The notes below the pieces were generated by a model. That model had not been told where the DNA came from and did not search any database. It saw only the letters and a program-made list of their open reading frames with translations. A stretch of 64,000 nucleotides of DNA from Hydrogenobacter sp. T-8 (GTDB taxonomy: Bacteria; Aquificota; Aquificia; Aquificales; Aquificaceae): contig NZ_CP048795.1 of the NCBI RefSeq assembly GCF_011006175.1, positions 496,001-560,000 on the forward strand, read 5' to 3'. Position 1 is the stretch's first letter. Every line of letters starts with the position of its first letter. Below are positions 18,062 to 25,634 of the stretch, in pieces. The position numbers and the translations under genes were made by a program.

Positions 18062-18484
18062 ATGGAGGCTTTCAAAAAAGATTTAGCTACGCATTTTCAA
18101 CTTCTCAAAGTTGAAGGTGGCAGGTTTGCGGAAGAGGAAAACATAAGCGTAGGTAAGGATGGCAGAAGACTACTTTTCATAAAAGCCTTTTACGGCAGAA
18201 GACCCTACTGGAAAGAGTGGGTGGAGCTTTTCCATATAGAGCCAGAGTTCTTCGGCTCTCCTCTTGAGGATGAACTATACCGCATACTTGCAAAATACTT
18301 CAGAAGGGTCTTTGTGGAATACTACGAAGACACTCAAACCTTAAGGGAGTTAAAGGCAGGCAAAGAGCCACAAGAGACAAGGCTCGGCTCAAAACTAAGA
18401 GCCTTAGGCTACAGGTCCTTTAGAGATTGGTATTACCCGGAGGGTTGGATGGAAGGGGGCTATAAGTTGCAGGCGGAAAGGTGA
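18062..18484 (+). CDS. Conserved-looking hypothetical protein, 140 aa
   Basis: I do not recognise this family with confidence. 140 aa, soluble, no signal peptide or TM, rich in aromatics and charged residues (FYGRRPYWKEWVELFHIEPE, RVFVEYYEDTQT, YRSFRDWYYPEGW). The FVEYYxDxxT segment and overall alpha/beta pattern recall small acetyltransferase-like DUFs of archaea and Aquificota, but no acetyl-CoA motif is clear. It starts at ATG 18062, 8 nt after a -10 box (leaderless). rplM follows after 49 bp with its own promoter, so it is probably a single-gene transcript. Confidence 0.7.
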   Translation: MEAFKKDLATHFQLLKVEGGRFAEEENISVGKDGRRLLFIKAFYGRRPYWKEWVELFHIEPEFFGSPLEDELYRILAKYFRRVFVEYYEDTQTLRELKAGKEPQETRLGSKLRALGYRSFRDWYYPEGWMEGGYKLQAER

Positions 18485-18491
18485 TTTGTGA

Positions 18492-18497
18492 TATAAT
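18492..18497 (+). promoter_or_regulatory. -10 box (TATAAT) for the rplM-rpsI-argC run
   Basis: TATAAT in the 49-bp spacer upstream of rplM; a weak -35 (TTGCAG, 18467-18472) lies 19 bp upstream. SD AGGAGA is close to the rplM ATG at 18534. Inferred from sequence. Confidence 0.45.
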
Positions 18498-18533
18498 AAG
18501 TAATTCCTGAAAGCCCTTAAAGGAGAAGAGAGG

Positions 18534-18968
18534 ATGAAAACCTACCATGTTAGAAAAGAGGATGTGGTAAGGAGCTGGTGGGTTGTGGACGCTCAGGGCA
18601 AGGTCCTGGGCAGGCTTGCCTCCCAGATAGCAAGGGTTTTGATGGGCAAGCACAAGCCCTACTACCAGCCTGACGTGGACTGTGGAGATTTTGTGATAGT
18701 GCTTAACGCAGACAAGTTGGTAGTCACCGGCAAAAGGCTTGAGCAGAAAAAATACTACTTCCACAGCAACTACCCTGGCGGTCTCAAGGAGAGAAGCCTC
18801 GCTTGGATGTTGGAAAACAAGCCCGAAGAAGTGATAAGGCTTGCAGTCAAGAGGATGCTTCCTAAAAACAGGCTGGGACACAGGATGCTGAAAAGGCTCA
18901 AAATATACACTGGCTCTGAACATCCACATGTGGCACAACAGCCTAAGGTTTTGGAGGTTGAAGCATGA
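18534..18968 (+). CDS. rplM: 50S ribosomal protein L13
   Basis: 144 aa, normal length. Hallmarks: [19 protein letters not shown] at the N-terminus, [19 protein letters not shown], and [20 protein letters not shown] with the family's GxMLPKNxLG block. Early-assembly 23S rRNA binding protein. Paired with rpsI in the standard rplM-rpsI order with a 4-base ATGA overlap. Confidence 0.97.
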   Translation: MKTYHVRKEDVVRSWWVVDAQGKVLGRLASQIARVLMGKHKPYYQPDVDCGDFVIVLNADKLVVTGKRLEQKKYYFHSNYPGGLKERSLAWMLENKPEEVIRLAVKRMLPKNRLGHRMLKRLKIYTGSEHPHVAQQPKVLEVEA

Positions 18969-19405
18969 GCCTAAAGCTGAAGGACTTCAAAATAGGTTTT
19001 GACAACGCCTACTATGGCACTGGTAGAAGAAAGGAGAGCGTGGCAAGGGTTTGGCTCATAAGGGGCACAGACAAACAGATAGTAAAGGTCAAGGAAAGCG
19101 GAAAGGAATATCCTCTAAAGGACTATCTTCAGAGGGAAACCCTCTATCACAAGGTTTTACACCCCATAAGGCTCACTGGTCTTGAAGGAAGGTTTGGCAT
19201 ATACGCCACCGTGAGCGGTGGGGGTATAAGCGGTCAAGCGGACGCCATAATGTATGGAATTGCAAAGGCTCTCCTCAAATACAACCCAGACCTAAGACCT
19301 ACCCTCAAGAGGGCAGGACTTCTCAGAAGGGATGCCAGGGAAAAGGAGAGGAAGAAATACGGTCTTATGAAGGCAAGAAAAGCCTACAGATGGAGCAAGA
19401 GATAA
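18965..19405 (+). CDS. rpsI: 30S ribosomal protein S9
   Basis: 146 aa, slightly longer than the usual ~130 because of an N-terminal extension (~15 residues) before [16 protein letters not shown], the conserved S9 start. ARALLKYNP-like [20 protein letters not shown] and the basic C-terminus ending [11 protein letters not shown], which reaches the P-site tRNA, are intact. The last 16 bases overlap argC. Confidence 0.97.
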   Translation: MSLKLKDFKIGFDNAYYGTGRRKESVARVWLIRGTDKQIVKVKESGKEYPLKDYLQRETLYHKVLHPIRLTGLEGRFGIYATVSGGGISGQADAIMYGIAKALLKYNPDLRPTLKRAGLLRRDAREKERKKYGLMKARKAYRWSKR

Positions 19406-20412
19406 GGGTATGCGTTTATGGCGCGACAGGGTATACTGGAGTTGAGCTCTTAAGAATACTTTTGGAGCATCCATATGTTAAGATAGTTTCCTTAACCTCT
19501 CAATCTTACGCAGGGAAAAGGCTCTCTGAGGTCTTTCCTTCCTTTCTTCCTACTCCCTTGGGTTCTATAGCCCTAACCAATGAACCTGAAGAAGACTTTG
19601 ACATAGCCTTTCTTTGCCTTCCTCATGAAACTTCCCTTGAGCTTGTGCCAGAGCTTCTCAAAAGGGGCAAAAGGGTTATAGACCTCTCTGGTGCATACAG
19701 GATTTGGGATAAGGGCAAGTATCCTAAGTATTATGGCTTTGAGCATACTCATCCGGAGCTTTTGGATAAGGCTGTCTATGGACTGCCAGAGGTCTTCAGG
19801 GAGCATATTAAAAAAGCCCAGCTTGTGGCAAACCCCGGCTGTTATCCCACCGCCACCCTGCTTGCTCTGTATCCGCTCATAAGAGAAGGTATTGAAATAG
19901 ACTTTATTATCGTTGACGCCCTCTCTGGGGTTTCTGGTGCTGGTAGGAAAACAAATCAGAAGTTTCACTACCCAGAGATGGAAGGAGACGCCTTTGCCTA
20001 TTCTGTGGAAAAGCACAGACATACTCCTGAGATGGAGTATGTTATTCAGAAGGTGTATGGTAAGGATATTAAGCTGAGGTTTACACCACAGGTGATACCT
20101 GCAGTGCGTGGAATGATGGCAAAGGTATATACAAGATGTGAAGAGCTGGACTTTGTTAGCCTTTATAAGGAAACATACGAAGGAGAGCCTTTCGTATTTA
20201 TTTCTCAAGAGCCTCCACACATTAAACACGTGGTAGGCACTAACTATTGCCTTTTATACCTACACTACCACAGAGAAACCTCCATACTTGAAGTTATAAG
20301 CGTTATAGATAACTTGGGCAAAGGTGCATCTTCTCAAGCGGTGCAGAACTTTAACCTTATGATGGGATTTGAGGAAACTTTAGCACTAAAGGGGCTTGCG
20401 GACTTTCCCTAA
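19390..20412 (+). CDS. argC: N-acetyl-gamma-glutamyl-phosphate reductase
   Basis: Third step of arginine synthesis: NADPH reduction of N-acetylglutamyl-phosphate. 340 aa. NADP loop [14 protein letters not shown] (residues ~10-23), catalytic Cys in [15 protein letters not shown], and HRHTPEME are all present. Start at ATG 19390 inside rpsI (16-base overlap), so expression is tied to the ribosomal protein operon. Its TAA shares bases with the stop of the convergent GTPase gene (CTAA). Confidence 0.96.
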   Translation: MEQEIRVCVYGATGYTGVELLRILLEHPYVKIVSLTSQSYAGKRLSEVFPSFLPTPLGSIALTNEPEEDFDIAFLCLPHETSLELVPELLKRGKRVIDLSGAYRIWDKGKYPKYYGFEHTHPELLDKAVYGLPEVFREHIKKAQLVANPGCYPTATLLALYPLIREGIEIDFIIVDALSGVSGAGRKTNQKFHYPEMEGDAFAYSVEKHRHTPEMEYVIQKVYGKDIKLRFTPQVIPAVRGMMAKVYTRCEELDFVSLYKETYEGEPFVFISQEPPHIKHVVGTNYCLLYLHYHRETSILEVISVIDNLGKGASSQAVQNFNLMMGFEETLALKGLADFP

Positions 20413-20960
20413 GCGGATAGCTCTTCTTTTATTATCTCAAGCAGGGCAAGAAGTACCCGCTTGACGCTCTCTTTGTCAACGGCAGAGACAGGCAATACTG
20501 GTATACCTTCATCCTCACTTATATCAAGGACAGAGGCCACATCTTCTGGTGGCCACGCATTCGGTAGGTCCTGTTTGTTAGCACCTACCACCATGGGAAC
20601 TGGAAAGCGCGATTGGAAGAAGTTTATTATCCTTCTCGCCTCATGGAAGGTGGAAGGGTCTGTGCTGTCTACAAGTATTATTATCCCAAGAGCACCCTCA
20701 CCCAGTATCTCCCACATGAAGTCAAACCTTGACTGACCCGGCGTGCCAAAAAGATACAGCTCGTGCTCATCGTCTATGCGAATCTTTCCAAAGTCCATAG
20801 CAACGGTGGTGTATTCTTTCACGTTCTTTTCACCAACCGCCTGTGTTTTTCGTTCTGTTTTGACGGTTTTTATTTCACTAACTGTATTTATAAACTGCGT
20901 CTTGCCCGCCGCAAAGGGTCCAGCAATTACTATCTTTATTTTCTTTATAGTCCTCATCAC
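20409..20960 (-). CDS. MglA/CvnD-like small Ras-type GTPase
   Basis: 183 aa. G1/P-loop GPFAAGKT (residues ~14-21), G3 FGTPGQSRFDF in place of Ras DTAGQ, G4 ANKQD and G5-like SAVDKES. This is the bacterial MglA/conservon-type GTPase set, acting as a cell-polarity or signalling switch whose partner is a roadblock protein; such a partner is encoded two genes upstream. Overlaps the DUF4388 gene by 4 bases. Membrane attachment is not predicted. The output (motility, polarity) is unknown here. Confidence 0.85.
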   Translation of the reverse strand: MMRTIKKIKIVIAGPFAAGKTQFINTVSEIKTVKTERKTQAVGEKNVKEYTTVAMDFGKIRIDDEHELYLFGTPGQSRFDFMWEILGEGALGIIILVDSTDPSTFHEARRIINFFQSRFPVPMVVGANKQDLPNAWPPEDVASVLDISEDEGIPVLPVSAVDKESVKRVLLALLEIIKEELSA

Positions 20961-21649
20961 AGCTCCCGTATCCTCTCTATTATCTTCATGAGAAGGTCTA
21001 GGGCTATGGAAGGCTTTTGCTTTCTCTCTTTCTTCTTCCTTTTTATAACTCCGAGGGCAAGAAATCCATAAAGAGCCCTGTCTACTGTAAGGTTTTCAAG
21101 TCCAGAGTCTTTCCTTATGTCGTATACCGTCCTTTCACCATTCACGAGAGAAAAAACCTTCCTTTCCTCTGGAGTGAGCTCTACCCTCTTCAGTCTTTCT
21201 TCAGAACCTTCTACGGGTTCAAATAGGATCAGCTCATCGGATATCTTTCTTTCAACTTCCTCTGGAGTGAGGGTCCGAGAAGCCATCATTATTATGTTCT
21301 CCACGGGATAGACTACTGAATAGTTGGAGTTGTATCTAACAAAACCGGGTGTGAAAGAGAATACACCCTCTTTCATGTCAAGCCTCTCAATCAGAAATCT
21401 CTGCACTGTTCTAAAAAGGTTTTCCTTTGATATACGGAGCTTTTCTATTAGAAGGTCAAAGTCCCTCTCTGCGTAAACTCTGAAAACCCTGTCAACTGGA
21501 CGCGCAAAGATTATTTCCCCATCCTTCACATAGTAGGCTACTGTTATGTCCTTCCATTCTACGAGAAGTATTCCGCTCTTTCGGTCTTTGGCTATTATCT
21601 GGAGGATGTCCACAAAGTTAAAAGTTTTAAGGTCTCCCGTTAAAGCCAT
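20957..21649 (-). CDS. DUF4388 (PATAN-like) domain protein
   Basis: 230 aa. The N-terminal DUF4388 domain is clear: MALTGDLKTFNFVDILQIIAKDRKSGILLVEW. The middle (residues ~100-170) is unassigned, and a C-terminal winged-helix-like part contains VNGERTVYDIRKDSGLENL and a basic stretch (IKRKKKERKQKP). DUF4388 proteins accompany GTPase/roadblock modules and response regulators in gliding and polarity systems. Sits between roadblock and GTPase genes in one operon; probably the adaptor or effector. Confidence 0.8.
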   Translation of the reverse strand: MALTGDLKTFNFVDILQIIAKDRKSGILLVEWKDITVAYYVKDGEIIFARPVDRVFRVYAERDFDLLIEKLRISKENLFRTVQRFLIERLDMKEGVFSFTPGFVRYNSNYSVVYPVENIIMMASRTLTPEEVERKISDELILFEPVEGSEERLKRVELTPEERKVFSLVNGERTVYDIRKDSGLENLTVDRALYGFLALGVIKRKKKERKQKPSIALDLLMKIIERIREL

Positions 21650-21655
21650 AACCCT

Positions 21656-22009
21656 TTATAACATCCCTTTGAGTTTATCCTGAGATTTCCTTATCTCCAT
21701 GAGCAGGAGACCCAGCTTGGCGTTGTTGTCCGCAAGAACCACCATAACCGCGTCCTTTCCCACTCCCGTCAGGATAACATATCCATCGTGTCCTTTAATG
21801 GTTATCTGTTCCAGATTACCCTTTGCCAGCTCTTCGGAGACCCTTTCACCCAAGGAGAGTATTGCGGCACTCATCGCCGCTATTCGGTCCTCCTCCATGC
21901 CCGGTTTGAGGACCGATGCTATGGGCAATCCATCTGCGGACACCAGGGATGCACCCTCTAAACCTGTGTTTCTTATCAGTTCCTGTAAAACCTGAGTATA
22001 TCTATCCAT
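21656..22009 (-). CDS. Roadblock/LC7 (MglB-like) protein
   Basis: 117 aa from ATG 22009, preceded by SD GGAGG; the frame extends 20 codons further upstream into the permease gene but lacks family similarity there. Roadblock hallmarks: VLQELIRNTGLEGASLVSAD with GLPIAS, AMSAAILSLGERVSEEL and ITIKGHDGYVILTGV. Such proteins act as GAP or scaffold for MglA-type GTPases. First gene of the three-gene module. Confidence 0.88.
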   Translation of the reverse strand: MDRYTQVLQELIRNTGLEGASLVSADGLPIASVLKPGMEEDRIAAMSAAILSLGERVSEELAKGNLEQITIKGHDGYVILTGVGKDAVMVVLADNNAKLGLLLMEIRKSQDKLKGML

Positions 22010-22034
22010 ATTTCCCTCCTCCTTAAGAATTATA

Positions 22035-22895
22035 CTAAAATTTCCATAGAAATATATCGTAAACAACACCCATAGTTATAGAAAAGATGACCCAAAAAAT
22101 CACATAGGCAACCACTAAACCCTTTGGCAGAAACTTAAGAGTTGCAATTATTGTAGGCATGCATGTGCCCGTGCCACCAAGCATGAAGGTAAGGGACGCT
22201 CCCGAGCTAAAGCCTATATCTCTTAGAGCCTTGGCTATGGGAACTTCTTCACCAGAACACACGTATATGGGTATAGATGTAAAGGAGACCAAAAGATAGG
22301 AGAGAAAACTTCCTGCTATGGGTCTTATGAGCTCCGGTGGTATGAGGGTCTTTATGAGAGAGGCTATGACTATACCAAGAAGAAGGTATTTACCTATTCC
22401 AAGGAGGTTGTCCTTGAAGTGTGTGCCAAAGGACCTCCATCCGCTTTGGCTTGCACCCCCAAAGGAAAGAGGTAGACTACTGGGCTTTTTGAAAAAGAGG
22501 TCCGCTGTATAGGCAAAAAGCAAGGCAAAGCCTAAGGTGCCAAACAGTCTAAGGGCAGTCATGGGAAGACCGAAATATCCATAGGTAAGTATTAATGTTA
22601 CTGGAGATACCACCGGAGCCACGATGAGAAAGGAGAGGACGGGTGCATAGCTCCTTGACATGCTACTTATGAGGTTTGCCACAGGAAGCATGGAGCAAGA
22701 GCAAAGAGGCAAAAGCCCACCCAGAAACCCCGTGTATATGGGTGCAATTCTCTTATTCTTTAGGAAGACCCTAAGCCAGCTGAGTTTTGTAAAGCCTTGC
22801 AGGAGAGAGGTAATAAGGACCGCAATTAAAAAGAAAGGAAGTATATCCAGAGTGTAGTCATACAGAGAAAGGAAAAACTTCTCCAAAAGCCTCAT
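22035..22895 (-). CDS. UPF0718/DUF318 permease (ArsP-like)
   Basis: 286 aa, about 8 TM helices in two halves. Family motifs include LPLCSCSMLPVA in the first half, YVCSGEEVPIA and GTGTCMPTII in the second, with conserved Cys residues typical of UPF0718. Members include ArsP (organoarsenical efflux) and thiol-linked metal transporters; the substrate here cannot be assigned. The first ATG (22895) is preceded by little; the 3' end lies close to the roadblock gene on the same strand. Confidence 0.82.
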   Translation of the reverse strand: MRLLEKFFLSLYDYTLDILPFFLIAVLITSLLQGFTKLSWLRVFLKNKRIAPIYTGFLGGLLPLCSCSMLPVANLISSMSRSYAPVLSFLIVAPVVSPVTLILTYGYFGLPMTALRLFGTLGFALLFAYTADLFFKKPSSLPLSFGGASQSGWRSFGTHFKDNLLGIGKYLLLGIVIASLIKTLIPPELIRPIAGSFLSYLLVSFTSIPIYVCSGEEVPIAKALRDIGFSSGASLTFMLGGTGTCMPTIIATLKFLPKGLVVAYVIFWVIFSITMGVVYDIFLWKF

Positions 22896-22907
22896 AATGA
22901 AAATATC

Positions 22908-23339
22908 TTAGCCAAAAAGGAAATACAGTATGACTGCGTTCATAATACCTGCGACCACATCGTCCGCCACTACACCATGACCCTTTGGCAGTCTTTCAAA
23001 GAGTTTTATAGGAAAAGGCTTTACTATGTCCAACATCCTAAAGGTTATAAAGGCAACCGCTATGGTCTTTAGGGTAGGTTCAATAAGGAGGAAGGAGAAA
23101 AAGTAGCCTAATACCTCGTCTATCACCACCTCCTCTGGGTCTTTATCTCTTGTTAGCTCTACCATGTAGTTGGCAGACCAGACCGCAACCGCATACAGCA
23201 AAAGCCCAAACAGTAAGGTAAGCCACCACTTGTAAACAAGCAGATAAACAAGAGGGACACCAAGAAGAGTTCCTACAGTGCCCGGTGCATACCTAAACCT
23301 TCCAATGTAAAAGCCCGTGGCGATTAACTCCTGCCACAT
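22908..23339 (-). CDS. pgpA: Phosphatidylglycerophosphatase A
   Basis: 143 aa membrane protein that removes phosphate from phosphatidylglycerophosphate to give phosphatidylglycerol. Family blocks: ATGFYIGRFRYAPGTVGTLLGVPL at the N-terminus, KDPEEVVIDEVLGYFFSF with the active-site acidic residues, and the C-terminal GVVADDVVAGIMNA. Three to four hydrophobic helices. The start overlaps the fumarase beta stop by one base (TAATG). Confidence 0.93.
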   Translation of the reverse strand: MWQELIATGFYIGRFRYAPGTVGTLLGVPLVYLLVYKWWLTLLFGLLLYAVAVWSANYMVELTRDKDPEEVVIDEVLGYFFSFLLIEPTLKTIAVAFITFRMLDIVKPFPIKLFERLPKGHGVVADDVVAGIMNAVILYFLFG

Positions 23340-23896
23340 TATAGGTCTATCCTCGCAAACCTTCTTCTTCCTTCTTCAAACACATCCCCTCCGTATATAT
23401 CGTTGGCAACTATTACAGGAAAGTCTTCCACGTATAGTCTTCTTATGGCTTCTGTGCCAAGATCTTCGTAAGCGACCACCTCTGAGGACTTTATACACTT
23501 AGAGAGCAAGACCGCCACACCACCCACCGCTGCAAAGTATACCGCCTTATACTTTTTCAAAAGCTCCCTTACCTGAGGAGACCTATACCCCTTGCCTATC
23601 ATACCCTTTAGACCCAGCTTTAGAAGGTCTTCCACATACTTATCCATCCTTATAGAGGTAGTAGGACCAGCAGAGCCTATAACTTGCCCAGGCTTTGGTG
23701 GTGTGGGACCCACATAGTATATGACCTGCCCCTTTACATCTATGGGTAAAGGCTCTCCTCTTTGAAGGGCTTCCACCATCCTTTTGTGCGCTGCGTCCCT
23801 TGCGGTATATATGTAGCCTGTAATGAGAACTTTGTCTCCTGCTCTTAGGTCTTGGATGACTTCGTCAGTTAGTGGTGTTTGAATTCTCTTTTCCAT
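23339..23896 (-). CDS. fumB: Class I fumarate hydratase, beta (C-terminal) subunit
   Basis: 185 aa subunit of a two-subunit, 4Fe-4S class I fumarase or tartrate dehydratase. Hallmarks: LTDEVIQDLRAGDKVLITGYIYTARDAAHKR, YYVGPTPPKPGQVIGSAGPTTSIRMD and FAAVGGVAVLLSKCI. The alpha subunit, which carries the FeS ligands, is not in the window. In Aquificota this enzyme works in the reductive TCA cycle, converting malate to fumarate. Gene name follows subunit convention and is tentative. Coupled to pgpA by position only. Confidence 0.88.
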   Translation of the reverse strand: MEKRIQTPLTDEVIQDLRAGDKVLITGYIYTARDAAHKRMVEALQRGEPLPIDVKGQVIYYVGPTPPKPGQVIGSAGPTTSIRMDKYVEDLLKLGLKGMIGKGYRSPQVRELLKKYKAVYFAAVGGVAVLLSKCIKSSEVVAYEDLGTEAIRRLYVEDFPVIVANDIYGGDVFEEGRRRFARIDL

Positions 23897-23914
23897 AAAG
23901 AAATTATAACAGCT

Positions 23915-24766
23915 TTAGGCTCTGTATCTGCTTAAAACAAGTGCGGAAGGCACACCCCAAAGGAAGGAAGACAAAAGCAAAAAGCTATGAAAGACAAAGC
24001 CCATTTTGAGCCACTCCCTTAGGCTCTCACCCAAGAGTTTAAGAGGAATTCCAAAGGCAAACTCGTAAGTGCCAAAACCCATAAAGCTATGAAGGGGAAG
24101 CACAGAGCTAAGCTCACCACCAAGAAAGGCAAGGAAGCCCTTGTATATGTCCATGCTATCTATAGGCAGTAAAACAATCAAGGCTAAGAACTTGAGGCTA
24201 TGAGACAGAGAGGAAAGTAGAAAAAGTAAAAAGGACAAGCTAAAGCTGAGCTCCCTTTTGATAAAATCCTTTAACTCACCTAACCTGCCTCTATAAGGCA
24301 GGAGCACATACCCTAACCTTAAACTCAAAGAGAAAATCAAAACAAGCACAGAAACCAAAAGTGCATAAAGATTAACCACAGAAAAGCTAAGAAAAAGCAG
24401 AAAAAAGAGGGTAAGAAGGTCATATAATCGCCCCATAAAGAAAGACCAAAGGGAAGCACTCAAGTTAACTCCAAGCCTTTTTGCATAATAAAACCAACTA
24501 AGTTCTCCAGTCCTTGCGGGTAGAAGGTTGTTAAAGAGTATGTTAGCGGAGTTTATGAGAAAAACCTGATATAGGCTTAGGTTTCTCAAAAGCAGTTTCC
24601 ATCTTATAGACCTTACCAACTGGCTAAGGCTGTATAGAAAAAAGGCAAAAAGCAGGTTTTTAAGCTCAATGCTCTTTAGGCTCGAAAGAAAATCACCAAA
24701 GGGGACAAAGTAAAAAAGGAAAGCAAGGAAAAGAAGGGTAAGGGTAAAGGGAAGGAGTTTTTTCAA
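23915..24766 (-). CDS. AglD/LPG-flippase-type UPF0104 membrane protein
   Basis: 283 aa with about 7-8 TM helices. Pattern of the UPF0104 family (lysylphosphatidylglycerol synthase TM region / AglD): LFAFFLYSLSQLVRSIRWKLLLR near the start, NNLLPARTGELSWFYYAKRLG in the middle, and LPLHSFMGFGTYEFAF near the end. Members help translocate lipid-linked sugars or lipids. Overlaps by 4 bases with the flavoprotein gene upstream on the same strand. Substrate unknown. Confidence 0.75.
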   Translation of the reverse strand: MKKLLPFTLTLLFLAFLFYFVPFGDFLSSLKSIELKNLLFAFFLYSLSQLVRSIRWKLLLRNLSLYQVFLINSANILFNNLLPARTGELSWFYYAKRLGVNLSASLWSFFMGRLYDLLTLFFLLFLSFSVVNLYALLVSVLVLIFSLSLRLGYVLLPYRGRLGELKDFIKRELSFSLSFLLFLLSSLSHSLKFLALIVLLPIDSMDIYKGFLAFLGGELSSVLPLHSFMGFGTYEFAFGIPLKLLGESLREWLKMGFVFHSFLLLSSFLWGVPSALVLSRYRA

Positions 24767-25365
24767 TCCTTTTCTGGCACGTCGTGTATAACTATCCTTT
24801 TGCCTGCAAACCTTGAGAGTATCTCTATGGCAACTTCAACGCCAGAGCCAGCACAAGAGGTAAAGTGAGAGGAAAGCCCAGCAAGAGTTCCAGTTACAAA
24901 GAGGTTTTTGTCTACTTCAAAGTCCTTGTGCTTTATCATAACCCTACCGGGCTTTGGGGATTTAGGGTTTTCCACCACCTCTACCTGCAGACCTTCTATG
25001 TTAAAAGAATGAAAGCCACCTGCCAAAACCACATAGTCTGCGGTAAAGCTCTTACCAGAGGTAGTCCGAAGTTCAAATCCCTCTTCCTTTTTCTGTATGC
25101 TCTTTACCTCTTCCTGCAAAAAGTCCACACCACCCCACTGATCTATCTGCTCCCTTATCTTTTGCAAAAGCTCTGTGCCAAGCATAGTATCCAAGCCCGG
25201 CACGTTTCTGAGAAAGGCTTTTCTCAGATCAGAGCCATCTATGTCAAAAACTATATACCTTCTGCCTTCTGCCCATTGCCAACCTCTACCCCTTGCGGAT
25301 ACTAAGGTCAAAGCACAAGAAAGACCACTTGCTCCACCACCTACAATAGCCACATCGTACCTCAC
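24763..25365 (-). CDS. Small FAD-binding flavoprotein (single Rossmann domain)
   Basis: 200 aa. Dinucleotide-binding motif VAIVGGGASGLSCAL at the N-terminus and a second FAD block near the end (KNLFVTGTLAGLSSHFTSCAGSG). It contains only one nucleotide-binding domain: the NAD(P)H domain and CxxC of thioredoxin-reductase-like enzymes are missing, as is the GxGxxG plus E at the end of strand 2. Therefore it is an oxidoreductase of unknown donor, perhaps FAD-only. Overlaps the AglD-like gene by 4 bases, hinting at a lipid-related job. Confidence 0.7.
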   Translation of the reverse strand: MRYDVAIVGGGASGLSCALTLVSARGRGWQWAEGRRYIVFDIDGSDLRKAFLRNVPGLDTMLGTELLQKIREQIDQWGGVDFLQEEVKSIQKKEEGFELRTTSGKSFTADYVVLAGGFHSFNIEGLQVEVVENPKSPKPGRVMIKHKDFEVDKNLFVTGTLAGLSSHFTSCAGSGVEVAIEILSRFAGKRIVIHDVPEKD

Positions 25366-25424
25366 AAAACATTATTATACAACAAAAACGTCCACGCCTC
25401 CTCTACATAACCTGGAGATTTCGC

Positions 25425-25568
25425 TTATTTGCTTACCAACACCTCTGTCTTTTCTTCCTTTTTCTCAAAGTCAGAAGGCTTTACATTTTTAAGGGCTTCC
25501 TTTATTTTCTTCCTCTCCTGTGCTATTGCCTTCATCTTCTCAAGCTCTTCTTTGCTAAAACAACACAT
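25425..25568 (-). CDS. Small charged protein, 47 aa
   Basis: Short ORF with a strong SD (GGAGGTG, 6 nt before ATG 25568). The product begins MCCFSKEELEKMKAIAQERK and ends KTEVLVSK; after an N-terminal Cys-Cys pair it is an amphipathic, Lys/Glu-rich helix. No family recognised. It lies alone between the E3 gene and the flavoprotein on the same strand. The rest of the 25366-25634 stretch shows nothing else I can support. Confidence 0.55.
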   Translation of the reverse strand: MCCFSKEELEKMKAIAQERKKIKEALKNVKPSDFEKKEEKTEVLVSK

Positions 25569-25634
25569 GATAGCACCTCCTTTGGCTTGATGCTTTTATT
25601 CTACGCATCTATGATAGAAGGGTTATGTTTTGAA

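Noticed and set aside
19573-20229. Minus-strand ORF of 218 codons inside argC
   Set aside because: Antisense to a fully conserved argC; no RBS and no recognisable protein features.
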